Shown here: in pieces, positions 7,733-16,059 of the stretch | How the letters are laid out: each line of letters begins with the position of its first letter | How positions within the stretch are numbered: the stretch's first letter is position 1 | DNA from: Faecalicatena_A orotica | GTDB lineage: Bacteria; Bacillota; Clostridia; Lachnospirales; Lachnospiraceae | Assembly (NCBI RefSeq): GCF_040545875.1 | Contig: NZ_JBEPMR010000014.1 | DNA length: 64,000 nt | Reading direction: 5' to 3' (one strand) | Position numbers and translations under genes: made by a program | The notes under the pieces: generated by a model | What the model was told of the DNA's origin: nothing | Databases searched by the model: none | What the model saw: only the letters and a program-made list of their open reading frames with translations

Positions 7733-8853
7733 ATTTCATTCAGGAATGTTTGCTTTAATGCCTGTATCTTGTTTAATTCATTCCCCAGCTGTCCGGGAAT
7801 TATGACGCCTTCTTCTCCCCTGATTTCATCCACGGTCTTGTAGCCGAACAGAAAGCTTGTCAAAGCACTGATTGTCAGGACTCCTTCGGAATCTTCTGTC
7901 TCACTCACCTGTACATCCCGGCTGTCCTGTCCCCCTGTCAGCTTCCAGACCCTGCTGTTTTTTGTAATGATTGAATCCAGCACTGCAAAGGAGCAGGAAA
8001 GTCTTTCACCTTCTTTCACCTTCACCGCAGATAAGAATGTCTCCAGATGCAGGATCCTGACCATGATAATAGGCACTTTTCTGACATGCTCCCCGTTACG
8101 GCATGCATATATCTTTACCGGCACGTCCCTGCCTGAGCGCAGGTCACGGACTGCTTTCTGAAACTGTGCTTCGTATTCATCCAGATACAGAGGTTCTCTG
8201 ATTTCCACGACATTCTCTTCACTTGCATAGGCGAACATTCCTTTGATGTCCTGCCCCTCCTTTATAAGCTTCACACCGCCGTTTTCACTCTGCTGTTCAA
8301 AGATCATGGTCTGGTAATATGTCTCATCCCTGACCGCACAAACCTGGTATTTCTCCGCAAAATACTGATTGAAGAATGCCGCCATATCTGCCGCATCACG
8401 CATTCCTGCATCCGTAAGCTCCAACTCTGCCGCACTGTCCGTCCCCATACTTTCGCACTGGTTCTGGGCATAGACAAACCGGAAGTCATATGGTGTATAG
8501 ATTGCTTCTGCCGCGGGCATTAAGAAGGTAAACGGCTCTTTGCGTGCATACATGTCCTGCATGGCCTTTCTGAGCAGTTCTCCCATATACCCGCGTTTCC
8601 TGTAATTCTCTTCTGTCGCGACAGCAATGATATAATTACACGGAAACTGCCTGTCCTCTACCTGCAGCAGATAAGGGTTCAGCTGGAGCATGGAACGGAC
8701 ACCCCCGTCTTCCTCAATGACATAGATCTGGTTATCCCTCGTTTTTATGAAATAATAATAATCCAGAAATTCCCTGCTGTCCTCTGCAAATACCTTCTCC
8801 CACAGCGTCCTCGTCCTGCCGTGTTCATTGATCTCTAGCTTTCGTAACTGCAT
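7726..8853 (-). CDS. GNAT-family N-acetyltransferase, Eis-like three-domain type
   Basis: 375 aa. The first GNAT domain (about 1-130) has the acetyl-CoA binding pattern IIAVATEENYRKRGYMGELL, with a V/I-x-x-x-x-x-R-x-x-G loop. The middle and C-terminal thirds fit a second GNAT fold and an SCP2-like domain, as in enhanced-intracellular-survival proteins. Eis-like enzymes acetylate amines such as aminoglycosides or peptides, but the substrate here is unknown. Its 3' end lies within the 73-bp palindrome. It is 23 bp downstream of ispF. Confidence 0.78.
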   Translation of the reverse strand: MQLRKLEINEHGRTRTLWEKVFAEDSREFLDYYYFIKTRDNQIYVIEEDGGVRSMLQLNPYLLQVEDRQFPCNYIIAVATEENYRKRGYMGELLRKAMQDMYARKEPFTFLMPAAEAIYTPYDFRFVYAQNQCESMGTDSAAELELTDAGMRDAADMAAFFNQYFAEKYQVCAVRDETYYQTMIFEQQSENGGVKLIKEGQDIKGMFAYASEENVVEIREPLYLDEYEAQFQKAVRDLRSGRDVPVKIYACRNGEHVRKVPIIMVRILHLETFLSAVKVKEGERLSCSFAVLDSIITKNSRVWKLTGGQDSRDVQVSETEDSEGVLTISALTSFLFGYKTVDEIRGEEGVIIPGQLGNELNKIQALKQTFLNEIV

Positions 8854-8876
8854 GCCCGCATTCCTCTCTTCTTACG

Positions 8877-9422
8877 TTACTTTCTGGCGCATCCATGACA
8901 GTTCTCACAGCCGCCCGGATTCGGTGTCATATCATAGCTTGCATAGTTCGTAATCTTCTCCAATGCACAGACCGCCTGTGAAGAAATCCCTTCCCCGCTT
9001 CCGGTGAATCCAAGCCCCTCCTCGGTCGTTGCTTTGATATTCACCTGATCCACGGAAATCTTAAGCGCCTTCGCTACATTTTCCCTCATAGTATCAATAT
9101 AAGGGCGCATCTTCGGCCTTTGTGCAATAATCGTTGCATCAATATTTTCCACGATATAGTTCTGCTCATCGAGCAGTGCCGCTACATGCTCCAGAAGCCT
9201 GATGCTGGAGATTCCTTTATATTGGGGATCTGTATCCGGGAAATGCTTTCCAATATCCCCCAGCGCCGCCGCCCCTAAAAGAGCATCCATGACAGCATGT
9301 AATAGCACATCTGCATCAGAATGGCCCAAAAGACCTTTCTCATAGGGAATCGTCACGCCGCCCAAAATCAGCTCTCTATCCTCTACAAGCTTATGAACAT
9401 CGTATCCCATTCCAACCCGCAT
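8877..9422 (-). CDS. ispF: 2-C-methyl-D-erythritol 2,4-cyclodiphosphate synthase
   Basis: 181 aa. Zinc ligands are in GYDVHKL (Asp8, His10) and in LGHSDADVLLHAV. IspF closes the cyclodiphosphate ring in the MEP isoprenoid pathway; ispG, a later step, is at 58957. The usual family length is near 158 aa; this one carries about 20 extra C-terminal residues with a Cys cluster, GGCENCHGCARK (CxxCxxC), which could bind a metal. It follows the small membrane protein gene by 3 bp. Confidence 0.92.
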   Translation of the reverse strand: MRVGMGYDVHKLVEDRELILGGVTIPYEKGLLGHSDADVLLHAVMDALLGAAALGDIGKHFPDTDPQYKGISSIRLLEHVAALLDEQNYIVENIDATIIAQRPKMRPYIDTMRENVAKALKISVDQVNIKATTEEGLGFTGSGEGISSQAVCALEKITNYASYDMTPNPGGCENCHGCARK

Positions 9423-9425
9423 GAA

Positions 9426-9743
9426 TTATTCCTCCTCTTCCTCATTAGCGTCATCTTCTTCAGAGTCATCTTCCTCATTATCTTCTGCAGTTTCTTCCCC
9501 ACTATTCTCAAAATCTTCATTCTCTTCTATGGCTTCTGGCTCTTCATTCCTGCCTGCCCATACTCTTCTTATTGCATAGATTGCATATCCGGCACCGGTA
9601 ATCATAAATATAACCGCCATAATCAGGAAAAACACCATATTCTCCGGCCTGTCAGAGATAGCTGTCATCATACTTTTTACTCCCAGATAGGCGAGATATA
9701 GCCCTGCCACTATCCGCAGCACATCCCATGATTTTTGACTCAT
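9426..9743 (-). CDS. Small membrane protein with a highly acidic tail
   Basis: 105 aa, no family recognised. Two hydrophobic segments (about residues 8-27 and 37-60) are followed by a roughly 40-residue tail that is almost wholly Glu, Asp, Asn and Ala, ending in five Glu. The start at 9743 is chosen because GGAGG lies 8 bp upstream; nine more codons are open upstream. It immediately precedes ispF, but that gives no functional hint. Confidence 0.6.
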   Translation of the reverse strand: MSQKSWDVLRIVAGLYLAYLGVKSMMTAISDRPENMVFFLIMAVIFMITGAGYAIYAIRRVWAGRNEEPEAIEENEDFENSGEETAEDNEEDDSEEDDANEEEEE

Positions 9744-9869
9744 AATTCCATCCTCCATTTCATTTCTCATTCTCTGATTTTAGCATAAATTGTCTGCAAT
9801 TGCCACCGGAATATCCGATTCCTATTCACAGCCTTCCTATCCACAGACACACCTGAAAAAGTTCTAAAA

Positions 9870-9898
9870 AAAGAAGCCTGTAATTAACAGACTTCTTT
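9870..9898 (-). terminator. Terminator of the tRNA-Val/tRNA-Met unit
   Basis: AAAGAAGCCTGT (9870-9881) pairs with ACAGACTTCTTT (9887-9898), with one mismatch. A T-run follows on the minus strand, a few bases after the tRNA-Met 3' end. Confidence 0.8.
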
Positions 9899-9903
9899 TC
9901 CAA

Positions 9904-9977
9904 TAGCGGAAACTGGATTTGAACCAGCGACACCACGGGTATGAACCGTGTGCTCTAGCCAACTGAGCTATTCCGCC
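9904..9977 (-). tRNA. tRNA-Met (anticodon CAT)
   Basis: 74 nt cloverleaf on the minus strand: acceptor GGCGGAA pairs with TTCCGCT and the discriminator is A. The anticodon loop is in CGGTTCATACCCG and the T-arm is GGTTCAAATCC. CCA is not encoded. The sequence resembles elongator tRNA-Met rather than the initiator. Identical in sequence to the copy at 11080-11153. Confidence 0.92.
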
Positions 9978-10000
9978 ATATATAATTTTAAAAAAGTATA

Positions 10001-10073
10001 TGGGACCTATAGGGCTCGAACCTATGACCCTCTGCTTGTAAGGCAGATGCTCTCCCAGCTGAGCTAAGATCCC
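10001..10073 (-). tRNA. tRNA-Val (anticodon TAC)
   Basis: 73 nt on the minus strand: acceptor GGGATCT pairs with AGGTCCC with one T-G wobble. The anticodon loop is CTTACAA, giving TAC, and the T-arm is GGTTCGAGCCC. It is the first gene of a Val-Met unit read from the promoter at 10121-10150. Confidence 0.93.
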
Positions 10074-10120
10074 ATATTCTACTGCGTCTTACGTATCTCT
10101 CATCCGTAACCCGCTTTGCT

Positions 10121-10150
10121 ATTATACTATTATCTTTCACCAAATGTCAA
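10121..10150 (-). promoter_or_regulatory. Promoter of the tRNA-Val/Met unit
   Basis: Minus-strand TTGACA (10145-10150) and TATAAT (10121-10126), both perfect consensus, with an 18-bp spacer. The following leader resembles that of the promoter at 11201-11230. Confidence 0.85.
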
Positions 10151-10207
10151 CATCTTTTTATAAATTTTTTCCAAATTTTTTAATTTTTGTAACAGAGTTA
10201 AGTATGG

Positions 10208-10636
10208 TTACATACGTTTAATACCTTCATGTGCCAATTCCATACTTTCAATCGGAATTTCATTACTTGAATTATCTAAATCTTCTGATGTATATTTGAC
10301 TGGCCATGCGTTCATAATTTCCCACTCTGCAGCAACTCTATTTAAGTCATCACGCAGCTGGATTTTTATTGTTTTTCTTTCACATGCCCTGTCTCCTGCG
10401 CTTTGCAACCAGATGATGAATTCAGCAGATGTCACAAATCCCCATTTCAAAGTGACATTTCCATATTTTACATGTCCTGACTGTTTATAAACAGTATTGA
10501 CACTGGATGTGCCTTCACGATACTCAATAGGATCGGTGGTAATATCTGTTGTACTGATTTCAGAAAATCCGCCGACTTCTTTTGAATCAATTAAAACAAT
10601 ATAGCAAAATTTTTTTAATGAATATATAGATGCCAT
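10208..10636 (-). CDS. Orphan T4 gp19-like phage/contractile-injection tail tube protein
   Basis: 142 aa. The pattern follows the gp19/Afp1-type tube family closely: a GGFSEIST strand near the N-terminus, PIEYREGTS near 37, KYGNVTLKWG near 58, a central AEWEIMNAWPVKY, and the C-terminal signature ESMELAHEGIKRM. Such proteins stack as hexameric rings to form the inner tube of contractile tails, R-type pyocins and extracellular contractile injection systems. AAGGAG precedes the ATG. No sheath, baseplate, spike, chaperone or ATPase gene lies nearby; only a DUF3781 gene shares the interval between two tRNA units. It may be a relic, a moron or a recruited protein. Confidence 0.85.
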   Translation of the reverse strand: MASIYSLKKFCYIVLIDSKEVGGFSEISTTDITTDPIEYREGTSSVNTVYKQSGHVKYGNVTLKWGFVTSAEFIIWLQSAGDRACERKTIKIQLRDDLNRVAAEWEIMNAWPVKYTSEDLDNSSNEIPIESMELAHEGIKRM

Positions 10637-10710
10637 TTTCTATTCTCTCCTTTTCGAACCTGCTTTTCTTCAAATTTCAAAACATTAATGTTTGGAATGC
10701 TGCCTTCCTA

Positions 10711-10956
10711 TTATTTCTTGTGTTTGTGGGCGGTAATAATCGTATAGCTGTACGCATTTACTGTTATCAAACAGTCTTCTGCGTTTATGTACCAGTTCTT
10801 TCCGTTCCTTGTAATCACCGCATCTGAAGAATTGATTTTGTTCCTGCACCACTCTACAACATGATCTGTGTCTAAAGACAAATTCCTCTTTATCCGCAGC
10901 ACTCCGAGTTCTGTAGTATGCAGCCTGTCTAAATTTTTCAGTAATTCAACTCCCAT
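10711..10956 (-). CDS. DUF3781 family protein
   Basis: 81 aa. Matches my memory of the small DUF3781 family: ELLKNLDRLHTTELG at the N-terminus, a VVEWCRNKI helix, then GKNWYINAEDCLITVNAYS and a C-terminal TIITAHK. Function unknown. The ATG at 10956 is preferred because AAGGTG lies 9 bp upstream; a GTG four codons earlier would overlap that SD. It lies upstream of the tail-tube gene in the same direction, between two homologous tRNA units. Confidence 0.7.
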   Translation of the reverse strand: MGVELLKNLDRLHTTELGVLRIKRNLSLDTDHVVEWCRNKINSSDAVITRNGKNWYINAEDCLITVNAYSYTIITAHKHKK

Positions 10957-11047
10957 GTCTATTTTCACCTTTTACTGTTCAATTGTGCCATGTAATATTA
11001 TATCATTCTTATCCTATTACGTCATTTCTTTTCTGCAAGGATACAAA

Positions 11048-11073
11048 AAGAAGCCCGTAAACACAGGCCTCTT
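11048..11073 (-). terminator. Terminator of the single tRNA-Met unit
   Basis: AAGAAGCC and GGCCTCTT arms form a hairpin (11048-11073) just past the tRNA 3' end, followed by a T-run on the minus strand. It is similar to the hairpin at 9870-9898. Confidence 0.65.
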
Positions 11074-11079
11074 CACAGA

Positions 11080-11153
11080 TAGCGGAAACTGGATTTGAAC
11101 CAGCGACACCACGGGTATGAACCGTGTGCTCTAGCCAACTGAGCTATTCCGCC
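11080..11153 (-). tRNA. tRNA-Met (anticodon CAT), second copy
   Basis: Identical to the tRNA at 9904-9977 over all 74 nt. It has its own promoter (11201-11230) and terminator. The 423-bp stretch between the DUF3781 start and the end of purL holds only this tRNA unit and a weak hairpin after purL. Confidence 0.92.
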
Positions 11154-11200
11154 ATATTTTATTCGCAGCTGCGCATGTCCCATCCGCAACTCGCTTTGTT

Positions 11201-11230
11201 ATTATACTATCATGCCAGGAGAATTGTCAA
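11201..11230 (-). promoter_or_regulatory. Promoter of the second tRNA-Met unit
   Basis: Minus-strand TTGACA (11225-11230) and TATAAT (11201-11206) with an 18-bp spacer. Boxes, spacer length and part of the leader match the promoter at 10121-10150, so the two units appear to be a duplication. Confidence 0.85.
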
Positions 11231-11357
11231 GCTTTTTCTAATTTTTTCTACAATTCAAACAAAGATAAAATCCTACCGGAACCAACAGCCGGATTTATGA
11301 ATGATAGACCGGGAAAAATTCAGGCCTGCGCCACTCTTTTCCCCAGTCTATTTTCGT

Positions 11358-11387
11358 GGATGTCAGGCAAAAAACTTGCCTTTACAT
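11358..11387 (-). terminator. Possible hairpin after purL
   Basis: GGATGT/ACATCC and AGGCAA/TTGCCT arms form a bulged hairpin a few bases downstream of the purL stop. No clear T-tract follows on the minus strand, so its termination role is uncertain. Confidence 0.4.
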
Positions 11388-11391
11388 CCGA

Positions 11392-14300
11392 TTATTTAAA
11401 ATAATTAACTCCGGACTCAAAGATCTTGAGATCCTGCTCTCCGTATATGTTGATTGCCACAGAATCATCACGTCTCTCGGAGTGTGCCATCTTGCCAAGC
11501 ACACGTCCGTCAGGACTTGTAATACCCTCTATCGCACAGTAGGAACCATTTACATTCCATTCCTCATCCATACTGATCACACCGTCAGGATCGCAGTACT
11601 GTGTTGCAACCTGTCCGTTTGCGAATAATTTATCTAGCCATTCCTGACTTGCAACAAATCTTCCTTCTCCGTGGGAAGCCGGGTTCGTATATACGCCGCC
11701 GAGCTGTGCCCCCTGAAGCCAGGGTGATTTATTTGTAACAACTTTTGTATAAACCATCTTGGAGATATGTCGTCCAATGGTGTTGTAGGTCAGTGTCGGT
11801 GAATCCTCTGTCTGTCCGGCGATCTGTCCGTAAGGAACAAGTCCGAGTTTAATCAGGGCCTGGAAGCCATTGCAGACACCGAGTGCCAGTCCGTCCCTCT
11901 CATTGAGGAGCTTTTCCACAGCTTCTTTGATCTTCGCATTCTGGAATGCCGTGGCAAAGAATTTCGCGGAACCGTCCGGTTCGTCACCTGCGCTGAATCC
12001 GCCCGGGAACATAATCATCTGTGCCTGGGAGATCGCCTTTTCAAATTCATTTACAGAATCCCGGATGTCAGCGGCATCCATGTTCTTGAATACCTTTGTA
12101 ATAACCTTTGCGCCTGCCCGCTCGAAAGCCTTTTTGCTGTCGTATTCACAGTTCGTTCCCGGGAATACCGGGATAAATACGGTCGGCTGTGCGATCTTAT
12201 GGCTGCAGATGTGGATATCCTTTGTATCATACAGCTTCTCTTCCAGAGCCTCATCACTGTCCGCGGAAGATTTTGTAGCAAATACTTTCTCCAGTGTCTC
12301 TGTCCATGCTTTTTCCGCCTCATCCAGAGTGATTGCAGTATTGCCATAGCTAAATGTCTTATCGTCTGTCACTTCACCGATCACGGTATAGGTAATTCCA
12401 AGCTCAGAAACTTTCTCTGCCGGTACTTCTGCGATCAGGTCGCCAAATGCCGGGGCAAACAGCTCCCTTTCGTCTATGTTATGCTCGATCTTAACACCAA
12501 ATGCATTACCGAATGCCATCTTGCTGACCGCTGCAATCACGCCGTGGCGGTCAAGGGCATAAGCAGATATAATATTACCGCTGTGGATATCGGCCGTAAA
12601 CTTACTGTACTGATCCATCAGCTGGCTGTATACAGGAAGGTCATATTCATCCTTCTCGATTCTCATCCATACAATCTTGCTGCCGGCTTTCTTGAATTCC
12701 GGTGTAATGATATCTTTTTCAGTTGCCATATCTACAGCAAAGGAAACCAGTGTCGGCGGCACATCGATATCCTGGAATGTTCCTGACATACTGTCTTTTC
12801 CGCCGATTGACGGCAGTCCAAAACCGAGCTGTGCATTGTACGCACCCAGCAGTGCTGCAAACGGCTGGCTCCATCTCTTTGGATCTTCTGTCATCCTGCG
12901 GAAGTATTCCTGGAATGTAAACCGGATCTTTTTGTAATCCCCGCCTGATGCCACGATCTTGGCAACAGACTCAACAACTGCATAGATCGCACCGTGGTAC
13001 GGACTCCAGCTGGACAGATACGGGTCAAAACCAAAGCTCATCATGGAAACACTGTCTGTCTTTCCATTTTGAACCGGCACCTTTGCAACCATCGTCTGTG
13101 TCTCTGTCATCTGGTATTTTCCGCCGTGAGGCATGAATACAGAAGCGGCACCTATGGAACCATCAAACATTTCCACAAGCCCTTTCTGTGAGCATACGTT
13201 CAGGTCCTCCAGGACATTCAGCCATTTCTCTCTGACATAACCGACTTCATTTTTCACGAAAAGGCTTCCTTCCTTCGCTGGGATTTCCACTTCAACGGAA
13301 GTCTCCTGATGGGCACCATTTGTATCCAGAAATGCACGTGAAATATTCACGATCTCATTTCCCCTCCATGTCAGTACGAGTCTCGGAGATTCCGTCACTA
13401 CTGCAACTTCAACTGCTTCCAGATTTTCTTCTTTTGCAAATGCAAGGAATTCTTCTACATCGCCCGGGTCAACCACAACTGCCATTCTCTCCTGAGATTC
13501 AGAAATGGCAATCTCTGTTCCGTCCAGCCCGGCATATTTCTTCGGTACCTTGTCCAGATCCACGCGAAGCCCGTCAGCCAGCTCACCGATCGCTACAGAA
13601 ACACCGCCCGCGCCAAAGTCATTACACTTTTTAATCAGCTTACTTACTTCTTCTCTCCTGAAGAGACGCTGAATCTTACGTTCTGTCGGCGGATTTCCCT
13701 TCTGGACCTCTGCGCCGCATGTCTCGATGGATTCTTCTGTATGAACCTTGGAAGACCCTGTTGCACCGCCGCAGCCGTCACGTCCTGTACGTCCGCCTAA
13801 TAAAATAATGATATCGCCCGGATCAGAAGTTTCCCTGATCACGGCGCGTCTCGGTGCTGCGCCTAAGACTGCACCGATCTCCATACGTTTTGCAACATAA
13901 TCCGGGTGGTAGATCTCCTTAACCGCACCCGTAGCCAGTCCGATCTGGTTTCCATAAGAGCTGTATCCTTTGGCTGCGCCCCTGACCAGCTTTTTCTGTG
14001 GCAGCTTTCCTTTTAATGTCTCTGTCACAGGTACCGTAGGATCTGCCGCCCCTGTCACACGCATTGCCTGGTATACATAAGTACGTCCTGACAGCGGGTC
14101 GCGGATTGCCCCTCCAAGACAGGTAGCCGCACCACCGAAAGGTTCGATCTCAGTCGGGTGGTTATGTGTCTCATTCTTAAAATTAATAAGCCACTCCTCT
14201 TCCACTCCGTCAACCTTGACCGGTACAACAATACTGCATGCATTGATCTCGTCAGACTCTTCCTGATCCTGAAGCTTTCCTTCTTTTTTCAGCTTGCGCA

Positions 14301-15147
14301 TCGCCATCAGCGCCAGATCCATCAGGCAGACGAACTTGTCTTCTCTTCCTGCAAAAATCTCACTGTGGTCTTTCAGGTACTGTCTGTATGTATCTACGAT
14401 CGGTTCTTTGTAGTCGCCTTCACCGAAGGTGACATCTTTAAGCTCCGTCGAGAATGTCGTATGGCGGCAGTGATCTGACCAATAAGTATCCAGAACACGG
14501 ATTTCTGTCATCGTAGGGTCTCTGTGCTCTTCACCCTGATAGTAATTCTGAATATGAAGGAAATCCCTGAATGTCATTGCCAGTCCCAGGGAATCGTATA
14601 ATTCTTTAAGTTCTGCTTCCGGCATAACCTGAAATCCGTCAAATACCTTTACGTCTTCAGGTTCTTCAAAAACAGTCACGAGTGTTTCCGGTTTTCCGAG
14701 ACCTGTCTCTCTGGAATCGACCGGATTGATGCAGTGGTTCTTAACCGCCGCAAATTCATCGTCCGTTACTGTGCCTTCAACAACATATGTTGTAGCAGTC
14801 CTGATGACAGGCTTTTCATCTTCCCTGATAAACTGGACGCACTGCTCTGCTGAATCCGCTCTCTGGTCAAACTGTCCCGGAAGGTATTCTACAGAAAACA
14901 CACGGCTTCCTTCCTTCATTGGAAATGTCTCGTGATACAGGACATCTACCGGCGGTTCCGCAAAAACACCGTTGCACGCCTTATCAAAAGTCTCGTCTGT
15001 TATATTCTCCACATCATAGCGGATCAGGACACGCACGGCGCTCACTGTTTCAATCCCCAGGTAATGCTTGATCTCATGACGCAGTTCCTTTGCCTGAACG
15101 GCAAACTCCGGCTTTTTCTCCACATATACACGTTTTACATTACTCAT
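11392..15147 (-). CDS. purL: Phosphoribosylformylglycinamidine synthase, single-chain
   Basis: 1251 aa, the one-chain form common in Clostridia. AIR-synthase-like halves carry the ATP and FGAR sites (for example FKNETHNHPTEIEPFGGAAT near 330). The last 260 residues are a class I glutaminase domain with PGTNCEYD, GGFSAGDEPDG, the nucleophile Cys in LGVCNGFQ, and a catalytic His in SHGEGRF. It converts FGAR to FGAM in purine synthesis using glutamine. Start at 15147 because AAAGGAG lies upstream; six more codons are open. No purine riboswitch is visible in the 80-bp upstream gap. Confidence 0.95.
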   Translation of the reverse strand: MSNVKRVYVEKKPEFAVQAKELRHEIKHYLGIETVSAVRVLIRYDVENITDETFDKACNGVFAEPPVDVLYHETFPMKEGSRVFSVEYLPGQFDQRADSAEQCVQFIREDEKPVIRTATTYVVEGTVTDDEFAAVKNHCINPVDSRETGLGKPETLVTVFEEPEDVKVFDGFQVMPEAELKELYDSLGLAMTFRDFLHIQNYYQGEEHRDPTMTEIRVLDTYWSDHCRHTTFSTELKDVTFGEGDYKEPIVDTYRQYLKDHSEIFAGREDKFVCLMDLALMAMRKLKKEGKLQDQEESDEINACSIVVPVKVDGVEEEWLINFKNETHNHPTEIEPFGGAATCLGGAIRDPLSGRTYVYQAMRVTGAADPTVPVTETLKGKLPQKKLVRGAAKGYSSYGNQIGLATGAVKEIYHPDYVAKRMEIGAVLGAAPRRAVIRETSDPGDIIILLGGRTGRDGCGGATGSSKVHTEESIETCGAEVQKGNPPTERKIQRLFRREEVSKLIKKCNDFGAGGVSVAIGELADGLRVDLDKVPKKYAGLDGTEIAISESQERMAVVVDPGDVEEFLAFAKEENLEAVEVAVVTESPRLVLTWRGNEIVNISRAFLDTNGAHQETSVEVEIPAKEGSLFVKNEVGYVREKWLNVLEDLNVCSQKGLVEMFDGSIGAASVFMPHGGKYQMTETQTMVAKVPVQNGKTDSVSMMSFGFDPYLSSWSPYHGAIYAVVESVAKIVASGGDYKKIRFTFQEYFRRMTEDPKRWSQPFAALLGAYNAQLGFGLPSIGGKDSMSGTFQDIDVPPTLVSFAVDMATEKDIITPEFKKAGSKIVWMRIEKDEYDLPVYSQLMDQYSKFTADIHSGNIISAYALDRHGVIAAVSKMAFGNAFGVKIEHNIDERELFAPAFGDLIAEVPAEKVSELGITYTVIGEVTDDKTFSYGNTAITLDEAEKAWTETLEKVFATKSSADSDEALEEKLYDTKDIHICSHKIAQPTVFIPVFPGTNCEYDSKKAFERAGAKVITKVFKNMDAADIRDSVNEFEKAISQAQMIMFPGGFSAGDEPDGSAKFFATAFQNAKIKEAVEKLLNERDGLALGVCNGFQALIKLGLVPYGQIAGQTEDSPTLTYNTIGRHISKMVYTKVVTNKSPWLQGAQLGGVYTNPASHGEGRFVASQEWLDKLFANGQVATQYCDPDGVISMDEEWNVNGSYCAIEGITSPDGRVLGKMAHSERRDDSVAINIYGEQDLKIFESGVNYFK

Positions 15148-15228
15148 ATAGAATCTCCTTTGCATTTTATCACTATATTTTATATATTATCATACTTCTT
15201 CTGATAAGTACAATTAATATACTTAAAC

Positions 15229-15948
15229 TTATTCATTAGTTTTCCTAATCTTTGTTTTTCGTCTCCAGACAGCGCTTCCTGCCAGCAGAATGAGAAGGGA
15301 CGCAATAAACAGTATCCCAATTCTTATAACCATATCAGAAAAAAGTCCCTCCGGCAGCATCCTGATCATATAATCCTCTGCCGGGTCAAACATCCACAGG
15401 TCGTTGGAAAAGAAAATCTCATGGAACTTAGTGAATGCCGCATCAAAATCCCTCGAGAACAGAAATGCCAGCGCTGCCGTCGCGATGCCGGACACACCCA
15501 CCGCAATCTGGAATGCCCTCGGGAGGACATACTTCCATCCGCCCTTCATAAGGATGAGCGCCGCCAGACAGACCAGCAGTACGATTACAACCCCCGTCCT
15601 AAGGTGAAGCCCGCCGATAAACAACCCCTGTACATCCTCCATGTGCAGTCTGTCCTGTTCGTTAAAAAAGTCCTGCTTTTTACCTTCTACAGTCGTAACC
15701 ACCTCCAACGTCTCTCTGTCGCCCCTTAAATAAGCCATCATTTCCTGAGTAACATACATCACGTCTTCCATCTCCATGTCAAGATCGGAAAGAACATCAT
15801 ACTTTTTATACTCTTTTTCATAGAAACCAAAATCCATGTACATCGCCGCCTGGAAACTGGAAATCAGCAGAATGAGAATCACTGCAAAAGATAAAACAAC
15901 CCCCAGCAGCCATTCTGCCTTTTTCGTCTTCTTTTCTTCGTTCATCAT
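15229..15948 (-). CDS. TIGR01906/DUF1461 integral membrane protein
   Basis: 239 aa. An N-terminal TM (about 12-35) is followed by a roughly 80-residue external region with the family pattern YKKYDVL, YLRGDRETLEV and FFNEQDRLHMEDV. Four further TM segments follow, with a small loop between the third and fourth. Function unknown. Starts at 15948 or, with no clear SD, at 15966. It is 80 bp upstream of purL and divergent from the LysR gene. Confidence 0.8.
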   Translation of the reverse strand: MMNEEKKTKKAEWLLGVVLSFAVILILLISSFQAAMYMDFGFYEKEYKKYDVLSDLDMEMEDVMYVTQEMMAYLRGDRETLEVVTTVEGKKQDFFNEQDRLHMEDVQGLFIGGLHLRTGVVIVLLVCLAALILMKGGWKYVLPRAFQIAVGVSGIATAALAFLFSRDFDAAFTKFHEIFFSNDLWMFDPAEDYMIRMLPEGLFSDMVIRIGILFIASLLILLAGSAVWRRKTKIRKTNE

Positions 15949-16059
15949 GCCCACACTTTCATTCAATATCGTTTAATTCTTATATTTTATCATAAATCAC
16001 ATTGTAATTCACCACAATTTGGCTTATAATACTAACAATACTTATTAGGAGGTCTAATA

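Noticed and set aside
9904..11153. Integrated prophage or island with attL/attR at the tRNA-Met copies
   Set aside because: No integrase, excisionase or phage structural gene other than the single tube protein is present, and the repeats span whole tRNA units with promoters, which fits a duplication better.
15148..15228. Purine riboswitch upstream of purL
   Set aside because: The AT-rich 80-bp gap shows no conserved aptamer loops or terminator.
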